The notes: generated by a model from the sequence alone, not told the origin. A stretch of DNA of 64,000 nt from Algibacter mikhailovii (GCF_014651495.1 NZ_BMWZ01000010.1:26611-90610); one strand, 5' to 3'. Shown: positions 27,952 to 37,282, counted from the first letter of the stretch. A program made the numbers and translations.

Positions 27952-29091
27952 ATGGCTACTGAAACCGATTCTATACCGAATAACGAAGAACAAGCACAAG
28001 AAGATGCTTCCAATAAAAAAGAACAGAAGAGCCCAATTAAACTTATAACAAGAATTGTATTAATTGTTTCTTTATTATTTTTTGTTTGGTATATTTTAGC
28101 TGAGAGACACACACCATATACAGATCAAGCAAGAATTAAAGGCTTAGTTACACCTGTAACATCACGAGTATCAGGTAATATTATTGACGTCCGTATTAAA
28201 CTTCATACCAATGTAAAAGCCGGAGACACTTTATTTTTAATTGACCCATCCCCCTTTGAAATAGCTGTTTTAAAAGCTGAAGCTAATATAGATAATGCCG
28301 TACAATCTGTGGCTGCGAGTTCGTCTTCTGTAAAATCGGCAGCCGGAAAACTAGGAGTAGCCAAAGCCCAATTAGAACGTGCTCAAAGGAATTGGAATCG
28401 TGTAGAAAAAGTGATGCGGGAAAATGCTGGGGCCTTATCTGAATCTGATAAAGACCAATCGGAAACCGCCTTATTGCAAGCCACTGAACAAGTAGCCTCT
28501 TCCCAAGCTAATTTGGATAGGGCAAAACAGTCATTAGGTGATTCTGGTCCAGATAACCCAAAAATAAGGACTGCCATACAAGAATTAGAAAAAGCACAAT
28601 TGGATTTGGCCTTTACTGCAATTATTGCTCCCACAGATGGTGTCATTGAGAGTTTTGATATTGACTTGGGTTATTATGCCTCTGCTGGTCAGCCCTTAAC
28701 CACTTTAATATCTAACTCTGATGTATGGATTCAAGCCGATATGAAAGAAAATAATCTATCACTTCTAAAAGTGGGAGACCCCGTAAAATACACCTTTGAT
28801 ATTGCACCTGGTGTTATTTATGAAGGACATGTGAGAAGCCTAGGTTATGGTGTTAGTGCAGATCAGACAAATAAAGGCGGATTACCAACAATCAATAGTA
28901 AAAACTCATGGTTAAGAGATCCACAGCGATTCCCGGTCATCATTAGTTTTGACAGCATTGCAACCCAAGAAGTCCCAATTAGACTGGGAGGTCAAGTGGA
29001 TGTTGTAGCTTATACAGGAAACAGTTGGATATTGAATGCTATTGCATCATTCCGCATTAAATTTAATTCTTGGCTATCCTATGTTAGGTAA
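27952..29091 (+). CDS. HlyD/EmrA-family membrane-fusion protein
   Basis: The 379-residue periplasmic adaptor has an acidic cytoplasmic N-terminus (~1-28), one membrane anchor (~30-48) and a first lipoyl half-motif (GLVTPVTSRVSGNIIDVRIK). A long alpha-helical hairpin rich in Ala and Gln occupies ~105-210. The second lipoyl half (IIAPTDGVIESFDIDLG) and a beta-barrel region follow. It links an inner-membrane transporter to an outer-membrane factor. The next gene starts inside its last codons (11-base overlap), so both are translated together. The EmrA-like form usually pairs with an MFS pump or, as here, with a DUF2955 protein. Confidence 0.9.
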   Translation: MATETDSIPNNEEQAQEDASNKKEQKSPIKLITRIVLIVSLLFFVWYILAERHTPYTDQARIKGLVTPVTSRVSGNIIDVRIKLHTNVKAGDTLFLIDPSPFEIAVLKAEANIDNAVQSVAASSSSVKSAAGKLGVAKAQLERAQRNWNRVEKVMRENAGALSESDKDQSETALLQATEQVASSQANLDRAKQSLGDSGPDNPKIRTAIQELEKAQLDLAFTAIIAPTDGVIESFDIDLGYYASAGQPLTTLISNSDVWIQADMKENNLSLLKVGDPVKYTFDIAPGVIYEGHVRSLGYGVSADQTNKGGLPTINSKNSWLRDPQRFPVIISFDSIATQEVPIRLGGQVDVVAYTGNSWILNAIASFRIKFNSWLSYVR

Positions 29092-30121
29092 ACCTTCTTA
29101 CTTATTATTATCTAAGTATGACTGGGCGAATTCTAGACCTGTAATGCGCTATGTGCTTGGCATAACCTTTATCCTATTTGTCAGTTCAATTCTTAACTAT
29201 CCACTTTCTTATTTAACAACAGTCTTAGCCTTAGGTTATATTGCACCTGGGGCAAAACCCGTTACAGTAAAACAAGGCTTATCTTTTGTTCTAATCTTAA
29301 TACTCATTAATCTTATCACCTACGTATTTAGTGCTTATTTTAAGGACTACCCATTGGTTTTTATGCCGTTGATAGCCTTAGGCATTTTATGGTTGTATTA
29401 CACTAACAAGTTTCCTGGAATGGTTAAATTATTCGCCCTTGTCAGTCTTTTAGTGATTCCTTTATTATCGCTAGAACCTCAAGGCGTTAGCGGGTTTGTA
29501 GCCGTCAATTTAATTATGAATGCCTTTATGGCCATATTACTTACCTCTTTAGTCTTTTGGGTATTCCCATGGTCTGAATCTGATGAAGTCTTTGTGAAAT
29601 CAAAAAACAACACAGAATTAAGTGAAGCAAGTCGCTTTAATTATGCTAGAAATATTTTATTAATCCTTCTACCGGTTTTACTTTTATTCTTTATTTTAAA
29701 ACTCTCGGGAGGCCTATTAATATTAATATTCATAGCCATACTATCCATGAATCCTGTTTTGGCTAATGCCAAAGTTGGTGCTGTACTTATTGTGGCAAAC
29801 CTATTAGGCGGTATTATGGCCATAGCAGCCTTTAAACTTTTAGTAATGGTACCTCTTTTAGTATTTATGTTATTACTTACTTTATTCGTGGGCTTTATTT
29901 TTGGCAATAAATTGTTTTCTAAAAGCAAGCTAGCGCCTATTTTTGGTACTGGATTTTCCACCTTTCTGCTCATCTTGGGTTCGGTTACATCCTCTAACTC
30001 GGAAGCAGGATCAGAGGTTTGGACTAGAGTCCTTCAAATATCCGTAGCTGTATTGTATGTGGTAATCGCCTTTAGAATTTTAGACCATTTTAAAACAAAT
30101 AGAAAATTGAAATTACAATGA
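29081..30121 (+). CDS. DUF2955 membrane protein, probable exporter component
   Basis: The chosen start is the ATG at 29081 (MLGKPSYLLL), 11 bases inside the HlyD-like gene. An ATG at 29036 is in frame but would lengthen the overlap to 56 bases. The product has 346 residues and about ten membrane segments in two similar halves, the layout of the aromatic-acid-exporter/FUSC-like superfamily to which DUF2955 belongs. A hydrophilic stretch around 165-190 separates the halves. With its HlyD and outer-membrane partners it probably forms a three-part efflux pump for small organic acids or similar compounds. The substrate is unknown. Confidence 0.8.
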   Translation: MLGKPSYLLLSKYDWANSRPVMRYVLGITFILFVSSILNYPLSYLTTVLALGYIAPGAKPVTVKQGLSFVLILILINLITYVFSAYFKDYPLVFMPLIALGILWLYYTNKFPGMVKLFALVSLLVIPLLSLEPQGVSGFVAVNLIMNAFMAILLTSLVFWVFPWSESDEVFVKSKNNTELSEASRFNYARNILLILLPVLLLFFILKLSGGLLILIFIAILSMNPVLANAKVGAVLIVANLLGGIMAIAAFKLLVMVPLLVFMLLLTLFVGFIFGNKLFSKSKLAPIFGTGFSTFLLILGSVTSSNSEAGSEVWTRVLQISVAVLYVVIAFRILDHFKTNRKLKLQ

Positions 30122-31491
30122 GACGAAATAAGCTTTATAATTTTGCCCTTATTATGGTTTCAATTTTGTTTGTTACTTCATGCAAAGTAGGTGAAGACTA
30201 TGTTAGAGAAGAACAAAATCTGCCTTCAAGTTTTAGACAAGATACTTCTATAGACATGTCTATTGCAAATATACCCTGGTGGGAATTATTTAAAGATCCC
30301 GTTTTAGTAGAATTGGTTAATACCGCTTTAATCAATAATAAAAGTATTAATAGCGCATTGGCAAGGTTGAAGGAATCCTATTTATTTTACGAGATAGCAA
30401 GTGCAGACCTATACCCTAGTGTCAATTATGGTGTTGGGGCCACAACGAGTACAAATTCTAACACATCAGATTTTTCTAATTCCATTGGTGCTGGCGTTAC
30501 CGCCTCTTATACGGTTGACCTTTGGCATAGAATTAGAAGTCTCAATGATGCCGCATTACAAGAGTTTTTAGCTACCGAAGAAGGTAACAGGGCACTAACA
30601 ATAAATATAATCACCTCAATGGCCGTAGCCTATATATCACTCCGTGATTTGGACAATAGGTTACTTATTTCGGAAAAAACAGCAAAGAATTTCGCAGAGA
30701 ACCTAGACGTCATGCAAGCCCGATATGATGGAGGCTTTGTAAATGAAGTTGATTTAACACAGTCGAAAATTCAATTAATCGAGGCCGAAGCAACCATTGC
30801 TACTTTGAATAGATCTAGAATTCAATTAGAAAATAGCATAAGTGTACTTTTGGGAACTACACCGAAACAAATACCAAGAGGTCTACCGTTACATGAACAA
30901 ATATATTTACCCGAAGTTCCTGCAGGAATTCCATCAGAATTGATAAATAGAAGGCCTGACATTTTGCAAGCTGAACGTCAATTACAAGCGCAAACCATCA
31001 GGATAGGCATTGCTGAAGCACTAAAATACCCTTCGTTAACCATTAGCTTAAATATGGGAAGTCAATTATTGAATCCAACATCTATTTTCGGAGAATTAGG
31101 AGCGCAATTATTAGGACCTATTTTTAACGGAGGCCGAATAAAAAAAGGGGTTGAAATAGAAAAAGTAAGAACGGAACAATTATTATATAATTATCAATTA
31201 ACGTATCTTACAGCATTAAAAGAAGTTGAAGATGCCCTCATTGCCCAAAATACGTATAATAAAGAATATATTTTACGGAAAGAGCAAATGGAATTGGCAA
31301 CAAAGGCAGCTCAATTATCTTGGGTGAGGTATGACGGTGGTTTAACGAGTTATTTAGAAGTGTTAACCTTACAAGAGTCTCAATTTAATTCTGAACTCAG
31401 AGCGTCTTCCTCCCTAAAACAAGAAATATTATCAATTATAGAATTATATCAAGCGCTTGGCGGTGGTTGGTCAATTAATAACCCTAACTAA
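30118..31491 (+). CDS. NodT/OprM-family outer-membrane efflux lipoprotein
   Basis: The 457-residue protein has a lipoprotein signal (FVTSCKVGEDY, Cys at about 22). It has the two OEP repeats of TolC-like factors, each with long coiled helices (around 60-230 and 265-445), and the usual RRPDILQAERQLQAQ stretch near 280. It forms the outer-membrane channel of the pump. Its ATG overlaps the stop of the DUF2955 gene (ATGA), so the operon is tightly coupled. Confidence 0.92.
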   Translation: MRRNKLYNFALIMVSILFVTSCKVGEDYVREEQNLPSSFRQDTSIDMSIANIPWWELFKDPVLVELVNTALINNKSINSALARLKESYLFYEIASADLYPSVNYGVGATTSTNSNTSDFSNSIGAGVTASYTVDLWHRIRSLNDAALQEFLATEEGNRALTINIITSMAVAYISLRDLDNRLLISEKTAKNFAENLDVMQARYDGGFVNEVDLTQSKIQLIEAEATIATLNRSRIQLENSISVLLGTTPKQIPRGLPLHEQIYLPEVPAGIPSELINRRPDILQAERQLQAQTIRIGIAEALKYPSLTISLNMGSQLLNPTSIFGELGAQLLGPIFNGGRIKKGVEIEKVRTEQLLYNYQLTYLTALKEVEDALIAQNTYNKEYILRKEQMELATKAAQLSWVRYDGGLTSYLEVLTLQESQFNSELRASSSLKQEILSIIELYQALGGGWSINNPN

Positions 31492-31501
31492 TCAAAAACA
31501 A

Positions 31502-32560
31502 ATGAAACCATTAAAATCTAATCCCGAGATTGATACTTTTATCAAAATCATTGTTCTTTCTATTTTAATCATCTGGAGTTTTTACATCGTAGAACCCTTT
31601 GTACTGTTATTAATGTGGTCTGTTATAGTTGCAGTAGCATTAAACCCACTTTATATCAAAGTAACTATGTTATTAAAAGGCAAAAAAAAGGGGCTTTTAG
31701 GTTCTTTGTTTATTGTTTTATTAGTTGGCCTAATTTTAATACCAACCATAAGTATTACCGAATCGATTGTTGAATCTTCAACCATGTTATATCAAAACTT
31801 TGATAATGGTACCCTTAAAATACCGCCACCAAATGCATCAGTAAATGACTGGCCGTTAATAGGTAAAAAAATATATGGTCTATGGAGTAATGCTTCTAGA
31901 GACATAGAAAGTTTTATCATGAATCATCCCGATGAAATAAAAAGCTCATTAGGCTGGTTCTTTGATTCTGTTAAGGGCTTAGTAGGTGTTATATTACTTT
32001 CTATTGTTGCTTTAATAGTCGCAGGTGTATTTATGGCATCTGCTGATGATGGCTATAAAACAGGAGTAAAATTCATGAATAAATTAAAAGAAGGTCAAGG
32101 TGAAGGTTTAATGAACATGTGTATTAGTACGATTCGTAGTGTTGTAAAAGGCATATTATTAGTTGCTGTGATTCAAGGGATATTAGCATTTGCCGGCTTT
32201 TCAATGATTGGACTTGATGCCACTGCTGGCCTATTATCTATTGTCGTTATTTTCGCAGCTATTATTCAAGTACCAGTACTTTTGGTTGTTTTGCCAGCAA
32301 TTATTTATGTATTCTCATTTGCTGAAACAACACCTGCAGTTATTTTTGCAATCTACATGGTTGTTGTGTCATTGCTAGACAATGTGTTAAAACCCATGTT
32401 ATTAGCAAAAGGACTACAAACACCAATGATTTTGATACTTATTGGCGCTATAGGTGGCATGATTTTTCAAGGTATTCTAGGATTATTTATTGGTCCAGTG
32501 GTTTTAGCAATCGTGCATAATCTTTATTCAAACTGGGTGAATAACACAGAAATCACCTAA
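31502..32560 (+). CDS. AI-2E-family transporter
   Basis: The 352-residue membrane protein is of the AI-2E (PerM/TqsA) family, with about seven or eight membrane segments, a periplasmic region around 85-150, and the typical C-terminal run (LLDNVLKPMLLAKG, IGAIGGMIFQGILGLFIGPVVLA). I take the ATG at 31502. The frame opens upstream at a TTG inside the outer-membrane factor gene. Members export the autoinducer AI-2 or act as Na+/H+ antiporters. It follows the efflux genes by 10 bases and is the last gene of the run, ahead of a hairpin. Confidence 0.88.
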   Translation: MKPLKSNPEIDTFIKIIVLSILIIWSFYIVEPFVLLLMWSVIVAVALNPLYIKVTMLLKGKKKGLLGSLFIVLLVGLILIPTISITESIVESSTMLYQNFDNGTLKIPPPNASVNDWPLIGKKIYGLWSNASRDIESFIMNHPDEIKSSLGWFFDSVKGLVGVILLSIVALIVAGVFMASADDGYKTGVKFMNKLKEGQGEGLMNMCISTIRSVVKGILLVAVIQGILAFAGFSMIGLDATAGLLSIVVIFAAIIQVPVLLVVLPAIIYVFSFAETTPAVIFAIYMVVVSLLDNVLKPMLLAKGLQTPMILILIGAIGGMIFQGILGLFIGPVVLAIVHNLYSNWVNNTEIT

Positions 32561-32590
32561 AGGGTGGCCTCAAGTTTTCAGATAAGCGAG

Positions 32591-32616
32591 CAACCTAGTA
32601 TTCACATATTAGGTTG
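32591..32616. terminator. Hairpin between the AI-2E and radical SAM genes
   Basis: A perfect 7-bp stem (CAACCTA at 32591-32597 with TAGGTTG at 32610-32616) lies between two convergent genes, 30 bp past the AI-2E stop. It has no strong T-run on either strand, so terminator function is plausible from position but not proven. Confidence 0.4.
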
Positions 32617-32650
32617 TTATCAAATAATTATGCCCGAAGGGTGAGTTCTC

Positions 32651-34531
32651 TTAGATTGCCCGTGTTATAGGTTTTTTTTCTAAAAATTGTTTAATTAAAT
32701 TTTTAGGATGACGCGTTGTGGCAACAGGAAAATCAAACCAATCTTGTAATTCCTTTTCAAATCCAACCTGATTCAAGTAACTCGCTAAGGCTAAATTTAA
32801 CCCTTTAGTAAATTTGGTATGATCTGCCCCGTTTGGATCTTCATGATATAAGTCATTATGGGCAAACCCTTGAAAAACGGGTCCCGTTATTTTTATACCA
32901 AAAGCTTGAGGGTTCTTACCTATAGGACTATGAATTGTTGTTGTAAACTGGTGCCAAAACGCAGACTGTATACAATTCTTTTCAAACAATTGTCTGACGA
33001 CCTCAAGAGAATCAATGGTTTCTTGTTCTGTTTGGGTTGGAAACCCGTACATAAGATACGCATGAACCAATATATTTTGTTCTGAAAAATTATGAGTTAC
33101 TCTAGTGACTTGCGCTATATCGACGCCTTTTTTCATTTTATCCAATAATCTATCTGATGCTACTTCTAGTCCTCCAGTAACTGCTATGCAGCCTGACCTT
33201 GCCATTAACTCGCAAAGTTCTTTATCGAATGTTTTTTCAAATCTTATATTAGTCCACCAAGTAATTTTAAGTTTCTTTTCTATTAATTTTATTGCTAAAG
33301 CCTTTAACATTTTTGGCGGTGCAGCCTCATCTACAAAATGAAAACCTGTGATACCAGTATCATTAATTATTTTTTCAATTTTGCCTATCAAATCATCTGC
33401 CGTTGTATTTTGATAATTTCCAATATAATCTAAACTAACATCACAAAACGAACATTGCTTCCAATAGCATCCGTGAGATACTGTCAATTTATTCCACCTG
33501 TAATCTGTCCACATACGGTGCATTGGGTTGACGATATCCAAAAAGGACAAATATTTTTCAAAAGGTAGCCCTGAATAATTTGGCGCGGGTAAGTTCTTAT
33601 GATGAAAAATAGTATTTGGCTTCTTGTCTTTGTAGACTACCCGCCCTTTTTCAAGCACAAAAGTTCTTTCTAACTCATCTATTTGCACCAAACCTTCCAG
33701 ATACTTGACGATCTTAAGTAAGGGTCCCTCACCATCATCTAAAGAAATAAAATCAATATAATCAAAAACCCTTGGATCCTCAATGGCGCGTAACTCGGTA
33801 TTACAATATCCACCACCAATAGCAATTTTAACTTTTGGAAAAAATTGTTTTATAAATTGGGCGCAACGTAATGCTGAGAAAAGATTCCCTGGAAATGGGA
33901 TAGTAAAACACACTAGATTAGGTTTTATATGTTCCAGTTTATCTTCTAAAATAGTCAACATACAATCCTCTATTATTGTTGGTTGATAATTCAAGAATTC
34001 GGCTATCTCATTAAAACTAGAGGCTGATGTGGCAATCTGTTCGGCATATTTAGTAAATGAAAAAAAATCATCCACATTGGCACGAATAAAATCTCCTATT
34101 TCTTCGACAAACAATGTAGCATAATGCTTGGCTTTATCAATCACACCAATGTCACCAACTTCCCATCTTATTGCTGCATTTACGCTTAACAATCGGTGAC
34201 CAAGTGGTAAAAAGTCCTTACCCAATATTTTCTTTGCAGTGTCAATATCTTGCTTCTGAAGGAATGCTATAACCGCATCAACCCTTGCAATGTATAGGGC
34301 TTTCATTTCCTGTATTAATGGGAAATGATTATTCCCCATTTCCTCAGCTTCTTGAAAGATTTCCTGCAAAAAATCGCCTGTAAATATTGATGTAAATAGC
34401 TCAATACTTAAATCAACATGCGATACCAAGACCTCTTTTTCTTCTAAAAACCCTTTAATATAAGCGGTCGCCGGATAGGCCGTATTTAACTGTGTAAAGG
34501 GTGGCGTAATGAGAAGTACTTTAGCTTGCAT
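32651..34531 (-). CDS. B12-binding-domain radical SAM protein
   Basis: The ATG at 34531 (MQAKVLLITPPF) gives 626 residues. A TTG ten codons upstream keeps the frame open but has no support. The N-terminal third resembles a cobalamin-binding domain of the radical SAM type (LVCFTIPFPGNLFSALRCAQFI and IAIGGGYCNTEL). A radical SAM barrel follows: SHGCYWKQCSFCDV carries the 4Fe-4S cysteines with CX4CX2C spacing, and later GGLEVASDRLLDKMKKGV and AYLMYGFPTQTEQETIDSL are standard elements. The substrate is unknown; relatives do methylations and other reactions on unactivated carbons. It is monocistronic, convergent with the efflux operon. Confidence 0.88.
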   Translation of the reverse strand: MQAKVLLITPPFTQLNTAYPATAYIKGFLEEKEVLVSHVDLSIELFTSIFTGDFLQEIFQEAEEMGNNHFPLIQEMKALYIARVDAVIAFLQKQDIDTAKKILGKDFLPLGHRLLSVNAAIRWEVGDIGVIDKAKHYATLFVEEIGDFIRANVDDFFSFTKYAEQIATSASSFNEIAEFLNYQPTIIEDCMLTILEDKLEHIKPNLVCFTIPFPGNLFSALRCAQFIKQFFPKVKIAIGGGYCNTELRAIEDPRVFDYIDFISLDDGEGPLLKIVKYLEGLVQIDELERTFVLEKGRVVYKDKKPNTIFHHKNLPAPNYSGLPFEKYLSFLDIVNPMHRMWTDYRWNKLTVSHGCYWKQCSFCDVSLDYIGNYQNTTADDLIGKIEKIINDTGITGFHFVDEAAPPKMLKALAIKLIEKKLKITWWTNIRFEKTFDKELCELMARSGCIAVTGGLEVASDRLLDKMKKGVDIAQVTRVTHNFSEQNILVHAYLMYGFPTQTEQETIDSLEVVRQLFEKNCIQSAFWHQFTTTIHSPIGKNPQAFGIKITGPVFQGFAHNDLYHEDPNGADHTKFTKGLNLALASYLNQVGFEKELQDWFDFPVATTRHPKNLIKQFLEKKPITRAI

Positions 34532-34686
34532 GAGACAAAGATAAAGTTCTTTATTATGCAATAGTTCTAAACCTTACTTTTTTCAAAATCCTCAAAACCA
34601 TTTATCCCAGATGCGCACCATAGGACAATGTAGCTTAATCCTGAGATGAACTATAATAACAGAAAAACTGGGTATACAAATAAGTG

Positions 34687-35982
34687 CTAATTTTCTGTAT
34701 AAGCAGCGGTAGATTTTTCAATACGCTCCTTCTGTTTGTTACTCAAACTACGTTTAAAATAATCTTCAGGGGTGTAGTTCACCCGAGGTTCTTTCATCTC
34801 AGGATCGTGTAAATCTAAACTTAAATCACAATCAAATCTGGTAAGTTTAGAATGAAATTTTCCTTTACCGCCCAAAGCTATGAAATGTGCCATTCCCCAT
34901 GTAATACCTCTACCATCTTTGGTGTCATCAAACGCATCAGGAACAAATGGCGCAGCAGCATAAGGCATCATTTCTGTTATCGAGGCAATTTCAAAATTGA
35001 CACCATCTTGGGCAAACTGCACCGTATTATGTTCATTGCCATCCTTATACACTAGAGCTGCGATACCATCTTTAAATGGAAAAAGCGATGTTTCGTGCCC
35101 AGATGAAATTACTGGGTTTAAAGGGTGCTTGGTAAATGGACCTAAGGGATTATCGGCTGTTGCCAGACCTTGCATTCTAATCCAATCCCCTTTTTCTCCA
35201 AAATCCGACTTGTAATACAGATAAATTTTCCCATTATGTACTAAAGGGTAAGGATCGTGAATAGAATATTGATCCCATGCACCTTCTCCGCCATTTGGTA
35301 TTACAATTTGATTATATGGTGTCCAAGGCCCGTCTGGAGAGTCTGCATAAGAAACCGCCACAGGACAATCATCACCACGTTTTCCACTAGCCTCCATAAA
35401 GCCTTGGTAATACAGATAGTATTTACCCTTCCACTTTAAAATATCGGCCGTAGTTACAGCCCGCCAGCCCACTACTGGTTTCTCTGGCCGCTTAATAGCC
35501 ACCCCTTGTTCTTCCCAATTAAAACCGTCAGTACTCGTGGCATACCAGATTTCACCCAAATCCCAATCGGCAGAAGGAATTACATCACTTGATTTTTCAG
35601 CCCCCTGAGGCGGTAATGGTGTATTTCTATAGGTGTACCACACATAATACTTACCATTATAAAAAATAACTTTTGAAGGGTCTCGTCTGGAGATTGTTCC
35701 ATCATGGTTATTATAATCAAAACCTTTAATATCAGTGTATTTAAATTGTGAAAACAGTTCATTATTTTGAGGCTTAGTTGCCGGGTAGTTATCGTACAAA
35801 CGCTCCAAAGCCCTACTAAGCTTAAACTCCGGTTTCACCTCTGGTAAGGTTTGCGGAAATATACCATACTTCAATTCTTCTGTTTCATCCAATTCCGACG
35901 AATCAGATAGATTTTGATTGCACGAAAACAATAAACTTAAAACTCCAATATATATAAGTGCTTTGTTCATTTTAAAAAACAT
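34687..35982 (-). CDS. GH117-like glycosidase lipoprotein (anhydro-L-galactosidase type)
   Basis: The 431-residue exported lipoprotein (LLFSC, Cys21) has a five-bladed propeller of the GH43/GH117 kind. The blade signatures SRRDPSKVIFYNGKYYVWYT, YSIHDPYPLVHNGKIYLYYKS and ISSGHETSLFPFKDGI match GH117, whose known members remove 3,6-anhydro-L-galactose from the non-reducing end of neoagaro-oligosaccharides. Asp101, Asp243 and His296 are the candidates for its acid/base residues (inferred from motif position). Several GH117 clades have no known substrate, so L-galactose-containing porphyran fragments are an alternative. It begins at ATG 35982 (a second ATG is at 35970) and lies 120 bp behind the LacI gene on the same strand, opposite the L-galactose catabolic operon. 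Confidence 0.82.
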   Translation of the reverse strand: MFFKMNKALIYIGVLSLLFSCNQNLSDSSELDETEELKYGIFPQTLPEVKPEFKLSRALERLYDNYPATKPQNNELFSQFKYTDIKGFDYNNHDGTISRRDPSKVIFYNGKYYVWYTYRNTPLPPQGAEKSSDVIPSADWDLGEIWYATSTDGFNWEEQGVAIKRPEKPVVGWRAVTTADILKWKGKYYLYYQGFMEASGKRGDDCPVAVSYADSPDGPWTPYNQIVIPNGGEGAWDQYSIHDPYPLVHNGKIYLYYKSDFGEKGDWIRMQGLATADNPLGPFTKHPLNPVISSGHETSLFPFKDGIAALVYKDGNEHNTVQFAQDGVNFEIASITEMMPYAAAPFVPDAFDDTKDGRGITWGMAHFIALGGKGKFHSKLTRFDCDLSLDLHDPEMKEPRVNYTPEDYFKRSLSNKQKERIEKSTAAYTEN

Positions 35983-36102
35983 TTTATTTTATTAAACATC
36001 TCCATATTAATTAATGTGTTTTTTTAGTATTGTAAAGAATACCTGTCGATTTTTAATTTCCCGTGTAAATTATTCCTCTTAACTAGGAAAGTTCATTTAA
36101 AT

Positions 36103-37131
36103 TCACTTGGTTTTTAAAGATGAGTTTCTAATAATGAGTTCAGAATCAATCATCGTTTTATTCAATTTAGGATCCCATTTAGAATCGTCTACACGTTTTA
36201 AAAAGGTTTCTGCCGCCAGAGTTCCAATTAACTCACTGCGCTGATTTATTGTTGAAATAGACGGTTTCACCAACGATGTAAACGTTTCATTACTAAATCC
36301 AACCAAAGCCATATCTTCTGGTACTTGCACACCCTGCTCCTCTAAAACCTGTAAAGCACCTAAGGCAGCAAAATCGCCCGCAGCATAGACAGCATCCGGT
36401 GGGTCTGGGAGTTCCAATAGCTGGCTCATAATTCTTCTACCATCTTCAATTAAAAGAGAGCTTTCCGAAATTAAGGTTTCATCTATAGGGAGTTCATATT
36501 TTTTTAATGCATCCTTAAACCCTTTTACACGCTTTTTATAAATACGTGTATGCTTATAACCGCCTATATGAGCAATGCGCCTACAGTTTTGTTGTTTAAG
36601 ATGTTCCACCACTAAAAAACTACTCTTATAATCATCAATTCCTACATAATCAACATCCAATTCATCTTCCCATCTATCAAACATGATTAGCGGTACGCCT
36701 TTAGATTTAATTTTTTCATAATGCTCTAATGATGTTGTCTCATTAGCCATTGAAGCAATGATGCCGTCCACCTGAATTAATAGTAAAGACTCAATGTTTT
36801 TACATTCTCGCTCAAACGATTCATTGGATTGGGCAATAATAACATTATATCCTTCTTTACTTAGGCGCTCCACAATTTTTTCAACTGCTAATGAAAAGAA
36901 ATTACTATTTGTACGTGGAATCATAACACCTACCAAGTTACTCTTTCCTTTTCGCAAGGCACTAGCAAGGTTATTAGGCTGATAATTTAATTTCTTGGCC
37001 ACTTCCTTAACTGCGATCTTAGTTTGCTTACTAATTCTAGGATGGTCATTTAAGGCTTTTGACACAGCCGAAGGTGTTATACCTAATGCTTCAGCAATAT
37101 CTTTTATTGTTATTTTTTTTTTATTTCTCAA
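36103..37131 (-). CDS. LacI-family transcriptional regulator
   Basis: The 342-residue repressor has an N-terminal helix-turn-helix (ITIKDIAEALGITPSAVSKAL, about 7-27), a hinge helix (NNLASALRKGKSNLVGVMIP) and a periplasmic-binding-protein-like effector domain. I choose the TTG at 37131, because LacI proteins begin just before the KxITIKDIA stretch. The frame stays open to 37218, but that extension would run through the operator palindrome at 37144-37165. With this start the palindrome lies 13 bases upstream, as expected for autoregulation. It probably senses a sugar or intermediate of the L-galactose route and controls GH117 on one side and the catabolic operon on the other. Confidence 0.9.
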   Translation of the reverse strand: MRNKKKITIKDIAEALGITPSAVSKALNDHPRISKQTKIAVKEVAKKLNYQPNNLASALRKGKSNLVGVMIPRTNSNFFSLAVEKIVERLSKEGYNVIIAQSNESFERECKNIESLLLIQVDGIIASMANETTSLEHYEKIKSKGVPLIMFDRWEDELDVDYVGIDDYKSSFLVVEHLKQQNCRRIAHIGGYKHTRIYKKRVKGFKDALKKYELPIDETLISESSLLIEDGRRIMSQLLELPDPPDAVYAAGDFAALGALQVLEEQGVQVPEDMALVGFSNETFTSLVKPSISTINQRSELIGTLAAETFLKRVDDSKWDPKLNKTMIDSELIIRNSSLKTK

Positions 37132-37143
37132 AAAAGTTATAAG

Positions 37144-37165
37144 TTTGTTCAATCGATTGAACAAA
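37144..37165. promoter_or_regulatory. LacI operator, copy 1 (in front of lacI)
   Basis: A perfect 22-bp palindrome, core GTTCAATCGATTGAAC, with centred CG as in many LacI-family operators. It lies just upstream of the lacI start. The same 16-bp core recurs at 37250-37265. Two identical copies in one divergent region, next to a LacI gene, make an operator very likely. Confidence 0.8.
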
Positions 37166-37249
37166 TATAATCTATTATTTAATTTGAGCAAATATTTAGT
37201 TCGATCCTTGACAAGCAAAACGAGAATTTTGCTTTTTTTAGAAACAATA

Positions 37250-37265
37250 GTTCAATCGATTGAAC
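37250..37265. promoter_or_regulatory. LacI operator, copy 2 (in front of the catabolic operon)
   Basis: The 16-bp palindrome GTTCAATCGATTGAAC is identical to the core of copy 1. It ends 17 bases before the start codon of the zinc dehydrogenase gene, where bound repressor would block transcription. The copies are about 103 bp apart centre to centre (~10 helical turns), so a looped repression complex is also possible. Confidence 0.8.
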
Positions 37266-37282
37266 AGATTAAAAAATAATAC

